Below, in pieces: positions 1 through 6,238 of a stretch of 9,768 nucleotides of DNA. The notes below the pieces were generated by a model, which worked only from the letters and a program-made list of their open reading frames with translations, made no database searches and was not told the DNA's origin. The stretch is taken from assembly GCA_031272575.1 (NCBI GenBank), contig JAISTO010000105.1, forward strand, positions 1 to 9,768. The letters are read 5' to 3'. Position 1 is the first letter of the stretch. Each line of letters opens with the position of its first letter. A program made the position numbers and the translations under genes. The stretch is from Treponema sp. GTDB lineage: Bacteria > Spirochaetota > Spirochaetia > Treponematales > Breznakiellaceae.

Positions 1-80
1 CACAGATTTTTTATTACTAATCGTGTCTTTAATTTGGTGAAAATCGGTGATTATCTGTGTCTATCTGTGTAAATCTGTGG
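1..80. repeat. Dispersed hairpin repeat, CACAGATT/AATCTGTGG type, left end cut by window
   Basis: The window opens with CACAGATTT and the element closes at 71-80 with AAATCTGTGG, so the ends are inverted copies of each other. The right half carries repeated units of the form ATCTGTG (about 52-80) and a diverged AATCGGTGA. The whole can fold as an imperfect long hairpin. It lies just downstream of the end of the flgN-like gene, so it could also affect the 3' end of that transcript. A related element sits at 9001-9090. From general knowledge, repeats of this look are scattered in many bacterial genomes; the family name is not known to me. Confidence 0.6.
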
Positions 81-118
81 ATAAATTCTTAATCTAAGTT
101 ATGGGACAAGTTTAGCCC

Positions 119-631
119 TTAACCGCGGATGTCAACCAGCGAGGCAGTATGCGAATCCGCGTAATTGGGTTTCCGCGCAAGGTAGGGATTGGCGCGCAGT
201 TCCCGCAGTTCCGTTCTAAGCGACGCCATGCGTTCGGCCAGCAGCGCGCGGTTTCGTTCGGCGCGTTCCGCAGCCTCGGTTTGCAGCGCTCTCAGACCGG
301 CCTTCAAACTGTCCACCGTGCCGCTTTCGTCCGCGGGCAGGGCGGCGGCGCCCTGTTTCCCTCCGGCCGCATGGAGCGAGGTATACATGGCTTCCAGGGG
401 GTCTATCACTTTTTGGATCGAAATAATATCCCCGATAATATGCTCTTCCAGTTCGACATGAGAAGCGAGCGCGTCGATATTTCCCGCTTCGATCACCTCT
501 TTCGAATGATCCAGCACTTCGAGATATTTTTGAAACCGGTCACGCTGTGCCTGCAGCAATTCCTTGAATCGTTTCAGCACGGCAACGCGCTGCCGCAGTT
601 CCTCTTCCGGCAGCGAATTTTTTTTCGCCAT
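119..631 (-). CDS. flgN: FlgN-like flagellar export chaperone
   Basis: This 170-residue, charged, almost wholly helical protein follows fliS directly. The start is the ATG at 631, two bases after the fliS stop; an upstream in-frame start at 754 would lie inside fliS and is not needed. Residues about 8-85 form a long amphipathic helical region, a low-complexity Ala/Gly linker lies near 89-103, and a second coiled-coil-like stretch covers about 107-147. The C-terminus contains NPYLARKP and ends ASLVDIRG, which resembles the tail of FlgN proteins. FlgN holds the hook-filament junction proteins FlgK and FlgL in the cytoplasm until export. Identification rests on helical character, length, tail and its place beside fliS. 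A FliT-like chaperone is the main alternative. It is probably co-transcribed with fliS. Confidence 0.7.
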   Translation of the reverse strand: MAKKNSLPEEELRQRVAVLKRFKELLQAQRDRFQKYLEVLDHSKEVIEAGNIDALASHVELEEHIIGDIISIQKVIDPLEAMYTSLHAAGGKQGAAALPADESGTVDSLKAGLRALQTEAAERAERNRALLAERMASLRTELRELRANPYLARKPNYADSHTASLVDIRG

Positions 632-633
632 AG

Positions 634-1077
634 TTACCCCGCGATGTTTAAGCCTTTGGCAGGCTGCTCCGTCTTTGCCGTCCTTTCGGAGGCGGCCTTC
701 TCCCAGGCGCTCTTCAGTTCCGACAGCATATTCCGCACCACCGTAAAGCGGCACGGGTCACGCTTAATCGTCCCCTCGAGCAGTTCCTTGTTGAACCAGG
801 TGTAGAGCGAGAACAGATATTTCGCAATTTCGCCGCCCTTTTCAAAATCCAGTGACACCATCAACTCGGTAATAATTTCTTTTGCTTTTAAAATTGCGTT
901 GTTAATGATTTCGATGTTGGCGGGATTTTTCTTTCCCGCCTTTTCCGCTTTCAGCAGATCGAGCGCCCGATCGAGATTTTTTATGGCGCCGTCATAGAGC
1001 ATGACGATTAACTGTCCCTGCCCCGCGGTCTTGACTCTCGTTTCCCGATATGCGGACAGCGCATTATATTGATCCAC
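634..1077 (-). CDS. fliS: Flagellar export chaperone FliS
   Basis: The 147-residue product has the FliS pattern: an N-terminal DQYNALSAYRET segment, then QLIVMLYDGAI at about residues 22-32, then a helix bundle with LMVSLDFEKGGEIAKYLFSL. FliS binds the C-terminus of flagellin in the cytoplasm, prevents early polymerisation and delivers it to the flagellar type III export gate. I chose the GTG at 1077 because GGAGG lies six bases upstream and homologues begin near this point; an in-frame ATG at 1140 would add 21 unlike residues encoded by the leader hairpin region. The C-terminus LNIAG looks typical of spirochaetal FliS, from memory. It is followed after two bases by the flgN-like gene. A 109-base gap with a strong hairpin separates it from the gene upstream, so it may have its own promoter. 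Confidence 0.93.
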   Translation of the reverse strand: MDQYNALSAYRETRVKTAGQGQLIVMLYDGAIKNLDRALDLLKAEKAGKKNPANIEIINNAILKAKEIITELMVSLDFEKGGEIAKYLFSLYTWFNKELLEGTIKRDPCRFTVVRNMLSELKSAWEKAASERTAKTEQPAKGLNIAG

Positions 1078-1083
1078 GCATAG

Positions 1084-1088
1084 CCTCC
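1084..1088 (-). promoter_or_regulatory. Ribosome binding site of fliS, fixes the GTG start
   Basis: On the minus strand GGAGG stands six bases before the GTG at 1077. A nearer ATG (1081-1079) is in another frame and terminates after a few codons, so the GTG is the initiator. Confidence 0.8.
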
Positions 1089-1113
1089 AAAAAGAATATC
1101 GTTTTTTAAGGGA

Positions 1114-1143
1114 GAAGTGCAAAAACTGAAGTTTTTGCACTTC
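1114..1143. repeat. Perfect 13-bp hairpin in the fliS leader
   Basis: GAAGTGCAAAAAC at 1114-1126 is exactly inverted at 1131-1143, with a four-base loop TGAA. It lies about 25 bases upstream of the fliS Shine-Dalgarno sequence. On the minus strand the stem is followed by TCCC then TTAAAAAAC, not a T-run, so it is not a canonical terminator for the gene upstream. On the plus strand it is followed by CCTCTTTTTA, but no plus-strand gene leads into it. It may be an mRNA stabiliser or processing element at the fliS 5' end, an attenuator, or a protein-binding palindrome. Confidence 0.6.
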
Positions 1144-1152
1144 CTCTTTTTA

Positions 1153-1160
1153 CTATCGGC
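1153..1160 (-). promoter_or_regulatory. Possible sigma-28 (FliA) -10 element of fliS
   Basis: The minus strand reads GCCGATAG, seven of eight bases of the flagellar sigma-28 -10 consensus GCCGATAA. A transcript from here would have a leader of roughly 70 bases containing the 13-bp hairpin. Against it, the -35 position expected 11 bases upstream (TCATACCC) matches TAAAGTTT poorly. fliS is a usual late flagellar gene, which suits the idea. Inference only. Confidence 0.3.
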
Positions 1161-1186
1161 AAAAAAAGACGGGGTATGAAGGGCGA

Positions 1187-2356
1187 TTATCCATCCTCCC
1201 AATCGCTTACCACCAGCGCCCCGGTTTTTGCGTCATGCGCGGCGGAGGGGGCGCCCCGGACGAGGGTTCCCGGGTGCAGGCGGGACACCCGCCGGGGGCT
1301 GCCCCGCAGCAGCACGAGGCCGTCCTTCCCGCAGGCGTAGCGGCCCTGCAGGCCCTCCGGCAGGGCGAACGCGTCACTCTGCACACGGAGGGAATCCGGC
1401 CGCGGCGCTGCCCCCGCGCCTGTCAGCAGGAAACTGAGTACCCCCCGCTCCTTCGGGAGGCCGGCAGCCATCGAAAGCGCCTCGAGGGCAGGGGGGGCGC
1501 CTTCGGTGTCGAACGCGAAGTGACACCACTTGCTCTTGCCCCAGGGGGCGTTTTCCGGCGCCCCGCCCGGCATGGCGCAGGGCTCCCGGTGCGTACAGGG
1601 CGCGAGCGGGGGCCTGCCCAGCGCCAGCAGGGACTCCCGCAGCAGCGCGATAAACTCCCCGGCGCGGGGTATGCCCGGCTCCACAGCAAGGATGCGCCCC
1701 CCTTCCGCGCAGAGCGTGTCCAGCCTGCGGGCGGCCTTTGCCGCGAAGGGGGCAAGGAACCCCCGTTCCGGCTCCCGCGCGGGGGGGAAGCATTCGTTCC
1801 ACACGTTCACCGACACCGTGAGCGCGGCCCTGGAGCCCCGCACTTCGTCCCAAAGGCCGCAGCGGATCGTCTTTATGCGCCAGGGAGGGGCCCCCCCGGG
1901 CCCGGCAAAGGCCCCGGACAGGGCCGAAAAGAGCGCCTTGCCTGCCTCCAGGGCCGGCCCGGAAAGATCCACGCAGCGGAAATCGAGTCTTCGGGACCGC
2001 AGTTCCGGCCGCGCGATAAAAAGCGCGATCGCGAAGCTCAGCGGCCCGGCCCCGAGTTCCGTCACCGCCGCGTCGTCCGGCAGATCCAGCGGGAGCGCGG
2101 GCAGGAGCCGGCAGAGCCGGTACACGTTCCAGGGCAGAAAGTAGCGGAGGTAGGCGCTGAGGTTCCCCGGGCGGCTCAGATAATCCCGCCGGCGTTCCTC
2201 GGCGCCGGTGCGGAGCAGCCGCGAGAGCGCGGCAGTCTCCGCGGGCAGCGCCCGCCGGAACCGCGCGGGCAGGGGAAAGGTTTTTTCGATAAGGCCCTGC
2301 AGGGTATCGAGCGCCCGGCGCGTCTCTTTCGCGAGCGGGGGGAACAGCCTGGTCAT
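1187..2356 (-). CDS. Rsm22/METTL17-like methyltransferase-fold protein with Fe-S cysteine motif
   Basis: The 389-residue protein has a methyltransferase fold: SAM-binding motif I VTELGAGPLSFAIAL at 98-112 and an acidic DLSGPALEAG at about 130-139. The second half is diagnostic for the Rsm22 family: VEPGIP at 225-230, APCTHREPC at 252-260, KWCHF at 276-280, and YACGKDG at 340-346. C254, C260, C278 and C342 sit where family members are reported to ligate an iron-sulfur cluster. Family members act on or chaperone the small ribosomal subunit; whether the bacterial ones methylate rRNA is less certain. The end, SDWEDG, recalls the conserved W-G-D tail. The ATG at 2356 follows the lptG stop by one base, which implies co-transcription and coupling. 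It is very GC-rich and Arg/Ala-rich. The fold is reasonably sure, the exact role is not. Confidence 0.82.
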   Translation of the reverse strand: MTRLFPPLAKETRRALDTLQGLIEKTFPLPARFRRALPAETAALSRLLRTGAEERRRDYLSRPGNLSAYLRYFLPWNVYRLCRLLPALPLDLPDDAAVTELGAGPLSFAIALFIARPELRSRRLDFRCVDLSGPALEAGKALFSALSGAFAGPGGAPPWRIKTIRCGLWDEVRGSRAALTVSVNVWNECFPPAREPERGFLAPFAAKAARRLDTLCAEGGRILAVEPGIPRAGEFIALLRESLLALGRPPLAPCTHREPCAMPGGAPENAPWGKSKWCHFAFDTEGAPPALEALSMAAGLPKERGVLSFLLTGAGAAPRPDSLRVQSDAFALPEGLQGRYACGKDGLVLLRGSPRRVSRLHPGTLVRGAPSAAHDAKTGALVVSDWEDG

Positions 2357-2357
2357 C

Positions 2358-3422
2358 TTAGGTCTTCGCGCTCTTCATTAAGCCGGCGCCGGCGAGGATG
2401 AACATAAAGACCGGGAACCAGGCGCCGATGATCGGCGGGATGTAGCCCATCTTCGCCAGCATCATCGTGATCATTTCCATGACGTAAAAGACCACCGCGG
2501 AGACGAGGCTTGAAAGCAGGCTCATCAGGAGGATGTTTTTGCGGAAGCGGCCCCCCATCGAGATCGAGAGGAGCATGACGACGAATGAGGCGGCGGCAAA
2601 CGAGTAGCGGTGGTAGTATTCGGCGAGGGCGTTGTTGTAGGGGAGCCCCGCGGCCCGGAGGTCCGCCACGAGGAGTTTCGCTTCCGAGGCGGGCAGGTCT
2701 TCGGCCTGCACGGAGTTGCGCTTGAAGGTGTCCGGGGCCTCGCTGTATGTGCCGATTTTTTCCGCGGGGCCGGTCAAGAGCATATCGCCCTGCCACTCGT
2801 AGAGCATGGGGCGCGAGAGGGTCCAGTGGTCCTCGGTCCAACTGGCCTGCGGCGCCCGCACTATCGCGGTGGGGCGGCCTGCCCCGTCATTTTCCACGAT
2901 GACCAGCCCGTTCAGTATGTTCGCTTTATCATCAAAATAATCCACCATGTAGATGACCTCGCCGTTCCGCGCCTTTATGACGATGTCGGAATTGTCCTCG
3001 GTGCGCTGCTGGTGGAGCAGAATGCTGGCGAGATCGTTTTTCATTTTTAAGGTGGGGACTACCACGCGGTCGTCGAAGAAAAAGGAAAACACTGACGCGA
3101 TGACGCCGATGACGGCGAGCATGATGCTGAAGCGCCAGAACGGAATGCCGGATGAAAAAATCGAGGTGAGTTCGTTGCGGCCGTAGAGATCGCCGAGCGT
3201 GTAGGCCGCCGCGAAGAGGAGCGAGATGGGCAGCGCGTACGAAAAACTTTTCGGCAGGTAGTAGAGCGAAACGGTGAGTATCTGTTTGACCGGCACCTCG
3301 TAGTTGAGATAGCGCCAGAGGTTCGCGAAGAGGTCTATCAATATAAGCAGAAACGCGAACATGCCGATTGCGACGAGGAAGATGGGCACGAATTGTTTGA
3401 CAAGGTAACGGTCGAGTATCAT
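2358..3422 (-). CDS. lptG: LptG-like permease of the LPS/lipid export ABC transporter (YjgP/YjgQ family)
   Basis: The 354-residue inner-membrane protein has the family layout: three N-terminal membrane segments (about 11-33, 55-77, 97-116), a periplasmic beta-rich domain (about 118-265), and three C-terminal segments (about 272-290, 297-320, 328-350). LptG pairs with LptF and the ATPase LptB to pull lipopolysaccharide from the inner membrane and push it onto the LptC-LptA bridge. Length is close to E. coli LptG (360). The start ATG follows the lptF TAG by one base, with AAGGA just upstream. Calling it G rather than F rests on its shorter length, its second place in the pair and its C-terminal PPIIGAWFP segment. 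If the host lacks classical LPS, as some spirochaetes do, the cargo may be another lipid. Confidence 0.85.
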   Translation of the reverse strand: MILDRYLVKQFVPIFLVAIGMFAFLLILIDLFANLWRYLNYEVPVKQILTVSLYYLPKSFSYALPISLLFAAAYTLGDLYGRNELTSIFSSGIPFWRFSIMLAVIGVIASVFSFFFDDRVVVPTLKMKNDLASILLHQQRTEDNSDIVIKARNGEVIYMVDYFDDKANILNGLVIVENDGAGRPTAIVRAPQASWTEDHWTLSRPMLYEWQGDMLLTGPAEKIGTYSEAPDTFKRNSVQAEDLPASEAKLLVADLRAAGLPYNNALAEYYHRYSFAAASFVVMLLSISMGGRFRKNILLMSLLSSLVSAVVFYVMEMITMMLAKMGYIPPIIGAWFPVFMFILAGAGLMKSAKT

Positions 3423-3423
3423 A

Positions 3424-4692
3424 CTATTTCCTTAAACGGACCACGCAGAGGACGAGCCCGATGGAGGCGGCCAGGATGTTGGGCAGCCACATCGACCAGA
3501 AGGGGGAGTAGCCGAGGCGTATGCCCATGGTCTGCCCTCCCAGAAGGAGCGCCCAGTAAATGACCGCGATGATTAAGCCGAAGATGAAGCCCACCGTCTG
3601 CCCGCTCTTTTTTGCGAGGAGCCCGAGCGGCACCGCGAGGAACACGAACGAGAGGGCGCCGAAGGGGATCGAAAACTTTTTGTAGTACTCGAGGCGGTAC
3701 ACGAGGAGGCTGCGATCCTGTTTCAGGATGGCGGCGCTCTGGCGCTCTTTGTCGAAGGCCTTGAGCGCGCTCGCGTTCGACTGGCCGCGGCGGAGGCTGT
3801 CCTCGAGGCCGAGGGCCTGCGTGAGCATCTTGCGGTACCGGTCGTTCAGTTTTTTATGATTGTCTCCTTCCTTTACCTTTATTTCTTTCCATACATCGAT
3901 GGAACTCATCTCGCGGGGGCCTATGGACGAGACCGCCTGCATCATGTCCTCGCGGGGCACCCAGTAGCGGAGGAAGCCGGATGACGCGTAGTCGTAATCC
4001 TCGCGGATTACCTCTTTGGAGGAGTGCACGAACGCGCTCGAGAGGTCGAGGCTGAGCCCCTCCTTGCCCCCGTCTTTCAGTTCCGCCTCCTTCGCCATGA
4101 TCACGCGGCGCTCGCCGTCGCTCGTCCGGTCGAGGATGACGAGGTTGTCGATGGCCGAGCCCTTGACCGGCCCGGTGACTATCACCGTATCCTTGAAGCG
4201 CTTTACCGAATTGGCCTCCAGTTCGAGCGCCGGCGTGGACACGAGGATCTGGCGGTAGAGTTTTTGGAACTGCACCGTCCCCGCCGGCAGGAGTATGTCG
4301 TTGGTGACGAAGGACACGAGCGAGATGAGTATGCCCACGGCGAGCGCGGGCAGGAAGACGTTGCGGTACGAGAGCCCGGACGAGAGCATGACGAGGATTT
4401 CGTTGTCGGAGGTGAGGCGCCCCACGGTCATGAGGGTGCCCACGAGCGAGGCGAAGGGCGCGGACATGGCCACGATCGAGGGGAGCGAGTAGAGGACGAG
4501 GAGCCCCACTATGGGGAAGGGAACATGCTTTGCCAGGATATCCTGCGCCATCAGGAGGAGTTGGTTGACGAAAAAAATGAAAAAGAAGAACAAGAAGGCC
4601 ACCATGAACGAGAAGAGCGTATCCCGCACGAGATACCGGAACATCGTCCAGGAGAGACTTCTTGCCGCGTCAAGCGCGTCTGTTTTCCGCAT
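3424..4692 (-). CDS. lptF: LptF-like permease of the LPS/lipid export ABC transporter (YjgP/YjgQ family)
   Basis: The 422-residue protein has six membrane segments (about 27-48, 61-83, 110-132, 341-360, 364-385, 401-420) around a periplasmic domain. SIPFGALSFVFLAVPLG at 341-357 is the family signature at the start of the second membrane half. It is longer than E. coli LptF (366) because of a charged, helical insertion at about 262-335, rich in Lys, Arg, Asp and Glu, just before segment four. The start ATG at 4692 has GGAGG four bases upstream. It is the first gene of the minus-strand block with lptG and the Rsm22-like gene. The likely promoter is in the palindromic region shared with trpS. 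LptF forms a heterodimer with LptG in the inner membrane. Confidence 0.87.
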   Translation of the reverse strand: MRKTDALDAARSLSWTMFRYLVRDTLFSFMVAFLFFFFIFFVNQLLLMAQDILAKHVPFPIVGLLVLYSLPSIVAMSAPFASLVGTLMTVGRLTSDNEILVMLSSGLSYRNVFLPALAVGILISLVSFVTNDILLPAGTVQFQKLYRQILVSTPALELEANSVKRFKDTVIVTGPVKGSAIDNLVILDRTSDGERRVIMAKEAELKDGGKEGLSLDLSSAFVHSSKEVIREDYDYASSGFLRYWVPREDMMQAVSSIGPREMSSIDVWKEIKVKEGDNHKKLNDRYRKMLTQALGLEDSLRRGQSNASALKAFDKERQSAAILKQDRSLLVYRLEYYKKFSIPFGALSFVFLAVPLGLLAKKSGQTVGFIFGLIIAVIYWALLLGGQTMGIRLGYSPFWSMWLPNILAASIGLVLCVVRLRK

Positions 4693-4696
4693 GGTT

Positions 4697-4701
4697 CCTC
4701 C
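4697..4701 (-). promoter_or_regulatory. Ribosome binding site of lptF
   Basis: GGAGG on the minus strand, four bases before the ATG at 4692. It contrasts with the divergent trpS, which has no such site. Confidence 0.75.
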
Positions 4702-4721
4702 GTTTGCGTTAGGATAGAGGG

Positions 4722-4751
4722 AGTTTAGCGCTTTTGGAGAGGGAGTGTCAA
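4722..4751 (-). promoter_or_regulatory. Probable sigma-70 promoter of lptF operon
   Basis: The minus strand carries TTGACA (4751-4746), an 18-base spacer, then TAAACT (4727-4722). The -35 box is perfect and the -10 box matches TATAAT in four of six. The predicted start near 4715 gives a leader of about 23 bases that holds the GGAGG site. The -35 box is inside the left arm of the shared inverted repeat. Confidence 0.55.
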
Positions 4752-4776
4752 GAGGCGCTTCTTGACACTCCCTCTC
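4737..4776. repeat. Perfect 16-bp inverted repeat in the divergent lptF/trpS promoter
   Basis: GAGAGGGAGTGTCAAG (4737-4752) is exactly inverted at 4761-4776 with an 8-base centre AGGCGCTT. Each arm carries a TTGACA box reading outward, one per strand. The octamer AGAGGGAG occurs in the left arm (4738-4745), again 22 bp away at 4716-4723, and inverted in the right arm (4768-4775). As the flanking genes diverge, a terminator is excluded. An operator for a dimeric regulator, or a symmetric promoter pair, is more likely. Confidence 0.8.
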
Positions 4777-4790
4777 TGCCGCGCTATACT
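4762..4790 (+). promoter_or_regulatory. Strong sigma-70 promoter of trpS
   Basis: TTGACA (4762-4767), a 17-base spacer, then TATACT (4785-4790). Only nine bases separate the -10 box from the trpS ATG at 4800. The transcript should start near 4797, so the mRNA would have almost no leader. No Shine-Dalgarno sequence is present. Confidence 0.75.
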
Positions 4791-4799
4791 TTCACCATA

Positions 4800-5795
4800 A
4801 TGAAAAAAATTGCACTTACCGGTATCAAACCTACCGGGGAACTTCATATAGGGAACTATTTCGGGGCCATCAAGCCCGCGCTCGCGCTCGCGGAAACGTA
4901 CGACGCGCGCTGCTTCATTGCCGATTACCACGCGCTCAACCAGGTGAAGAACGCGGACCAGCTGCGCGGCAGTATCGCGCATGTGGCCGCGGGCTGGCTG
5001 GCGGCCGGGCTCGATCCGGAAAAGATACTCTTTTACCGGCAGAGCGCGATCCCGGAGGTCTTCGAACTCAGCACCCAACTCATGGCCTTCACGCCGAAGG
5101 GCATGATGAACCGCGCCCACGCGTACAAGGCCGCGGTGCAGGACAACCTCGAACGTGGCGCCGATCCCGACGCGGGAATCAACATGGGGCTTTTCACCTA
5201 TCCGGTGCTGATGGCCGCGGACATCATCCTCTTCGATGCTGACATCGTGCCGGTCGGCAAGGACCAGACCCAGCACATCGAGATGGCGCAGGCCCTGGCC
5301 CAGACGGTGAACCACAACTACGGCGCCGAGGTGCTGAAAGTGCCGCAGGCCGCGGTCGTCGAGTCGGTGGCGGTGGTGCCCGGGCTTGATGGCCGTAAGA
5401 TGAGCAAGAGTTACGGGAACACGATCCCGCTTTTTTGCGGCGAAAAACAACTGCGCAGCCTTATCATGCGCATAGTCACCAACTCGCAGACCGTGGAAGA
5501 GCCGAAGGACCCGGAAAAAAGCCAGATTTTTCTGCTCTACAAACTCTTCGCGTCAAAGGATGAACAGGATGCCCTGGCCGCGCGCTACCGGGCCGGCGGC
5601 ATGGGCTGGGGCGACGCCAAGGCGGAACTCTTCCGCGCGGCGAACCGCGTTCTGGCCCCGCTCCGCGAGAAATACGAGCATCTTATGGCGGACCGTCCCG
5701 CGCTCGACGCTATCCTCGCGCGGGGCGCGGAGCGGGCGCGGCCCATAGCGGCCGCGACGGTGCGCCGCTTCCGGGCTGCCGCGGGCATCGACTAG
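4800..5795 (+). CDS. trpS: Tryptophanyl-tRNA synthetase
   Basis: The 331-residue product is a complete class Ic aminoacyl-tRNA synthetase that charges tRNA-Trp with tryptophan using ATP in the cytoplasm. The first signature is HIGN at residues 16-19 in GELHIGNYFG, and the second is KMSKS at 200-204, followed by YGNTIPLF. Between them are further family landmarks, such as MNRAHAYK and the VGKDQTQHIEMAQ segment (about 152-164). Length matches the usual 330-350. I chose the ATG at 4800 because MKKIALTGIKPTGELHIGN aligns with other TrpS starts; an in-frame ATG at 4734 would read through the promoter palindrome. The stop TAG overlaps the fliJ GTG by one base, so the two are co-transcribed. There is no ribosome binding site, and the promoter sits unusually close. 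Confidence 0.96.
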   Translation: MKKIALTGIKPTGELHIGNYFGAIKPALALAETYDARCFIADYHALNQVKNADQLRGSIAHVAAGWLAAGLDPEKILFYRQSAIPEVFELSTQLMAFTPKGMMNRAHAYKAAVQDNLERGADPDAGINMGLFTYPVLMAADIILFDADIVPVGKDQTQHIEMAQALAQTVNHNYGAEVLKVPQAAVVESVAVVPGLDGRKMSKSYGNTIPLFCGEKQLRSLIMRIVTNSQTVEEPKDPEKSQIFLLYKLFASKDEQDALAARYRAGGMGWGDAKAELFRAANRVLAPLREKYEHLMADRPALDAILARGAERARPIAAATVRRFRAAAGID

Positions 5796-6238
5796 TGCGG
5801 CGCTTCGTCTTCGGCATGGAGCGGCTCCTCGACCTGCGCGCTCACCGCGAGGAGGACGCGAAAATCGCGCTGGGCAGCGCGGTGCAGGCCCTCGCCGCGG
5901 TCGAGCGCAGCATGGCCGCTCTTGCCGAAGAGCGCGCGCGGGCCGCGGCCGGCCAGTTCGCGCCGGACAACCGCGCCGAGGACTTCGTCTACTACGCGCG
6001 CTACCTGCAGCGCCTCGACGCGCAGGCCGAGCGCCTCTCCCGGGAAGCCGCCGCCGCGGAACTGGCCGTCGAGCAGGCGCGCGAGCGCTTCCTCGAGGCC
6101 TCCCGCGAGCGCAAGGTGCTGGACGCGCTCAAGGACAAGCGCAAGGCCGCGTACAAAGCGGCGGCGCGGAAAGAGGAGCAGAAACAGATAGACGAGATTG
6201 CCGGCAGCGCGCCGGCGCGGGCAGGGGTGCGGGGCTGA
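5795..6238 (+). CDS. fliJ: Flagellar export protein FliJ
   Basis: The 147-residue, Ala/Arg/Glu-rich protein is predicted to be one long antiparallel coiled coil. The N-terminus MRRFVFGMERLLDLR fits the FliJ pattern of alternating Phe, then L-x-x-R. The C-terminal part has KVLDALKDKRKAAYKAA followed by RKEEQKQIDEIA, also typical. FliJ is the cytosolic stalk of the flagellar type III export ATPase FliI and helps couple it to the FlhA gate. The start is the GTG inside the TAGTG overlap with trpS, without its own ribosome binding site, which suggests reinitiation; an ATG at 5816 would remove the conserved Phe residues. It usually follows fliI, so its place behind trpS is unusual. Its stop abuts the convergent glycosyltransferase stop with no gap. 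Confidence 0.85.
   Translation: MRRFVFGMERLLDLRAHREEDAKIALGSAVQALAAVERSMAALAEERARAAAGQFAPDNRAEDFVYYARYLQRLDAQAERLSREAAAAELAVEQARERFLEASRERKVLDALKDKRKAAYKAAARKEEQKQIDEIAGSAPARAGVRG

Noticed and set aside
149..805. 218-residue plus-strand open frame across the fliS/flgN junction
   Set aside because: It spans two real opposite-strand genes and has no family features.
1114..1143. Intrinsic terminator after the Rsm22-like gene
   Set aside because: On the minus strand the stem is not followed by a T-run; the T-run at 1161-1167 comes before it and has no good stem upstream.
1235..2401. 388-residue plus-strand open frame antisense to the Rsm22-like gene
   Set aside because: It is Pro/Arg/Gly-rich with no recognisable domain, and arises because the GC-rich minus-strand gene leaves few stops. 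The minus-strand protein has clear motifs.
4024..4728. Plus-strand open frame antisense to lptF
   Set aside because: Composition (His/Glu/Arg-rich) is that of a shadow of a membrane-protein gene.
4737..4776. Intrinsic terminator at the 16-bp inverted repeat
   Set aside because: The flanking genes diverge, no transcript enters it, and there is no T-run; promoter boxes lie inside the arms.
4725..5450. Minus-strand 241-residue open frame antisense to trpS
   Set aside because: It lies over a certain trpS and its promoter, and shows no domain.
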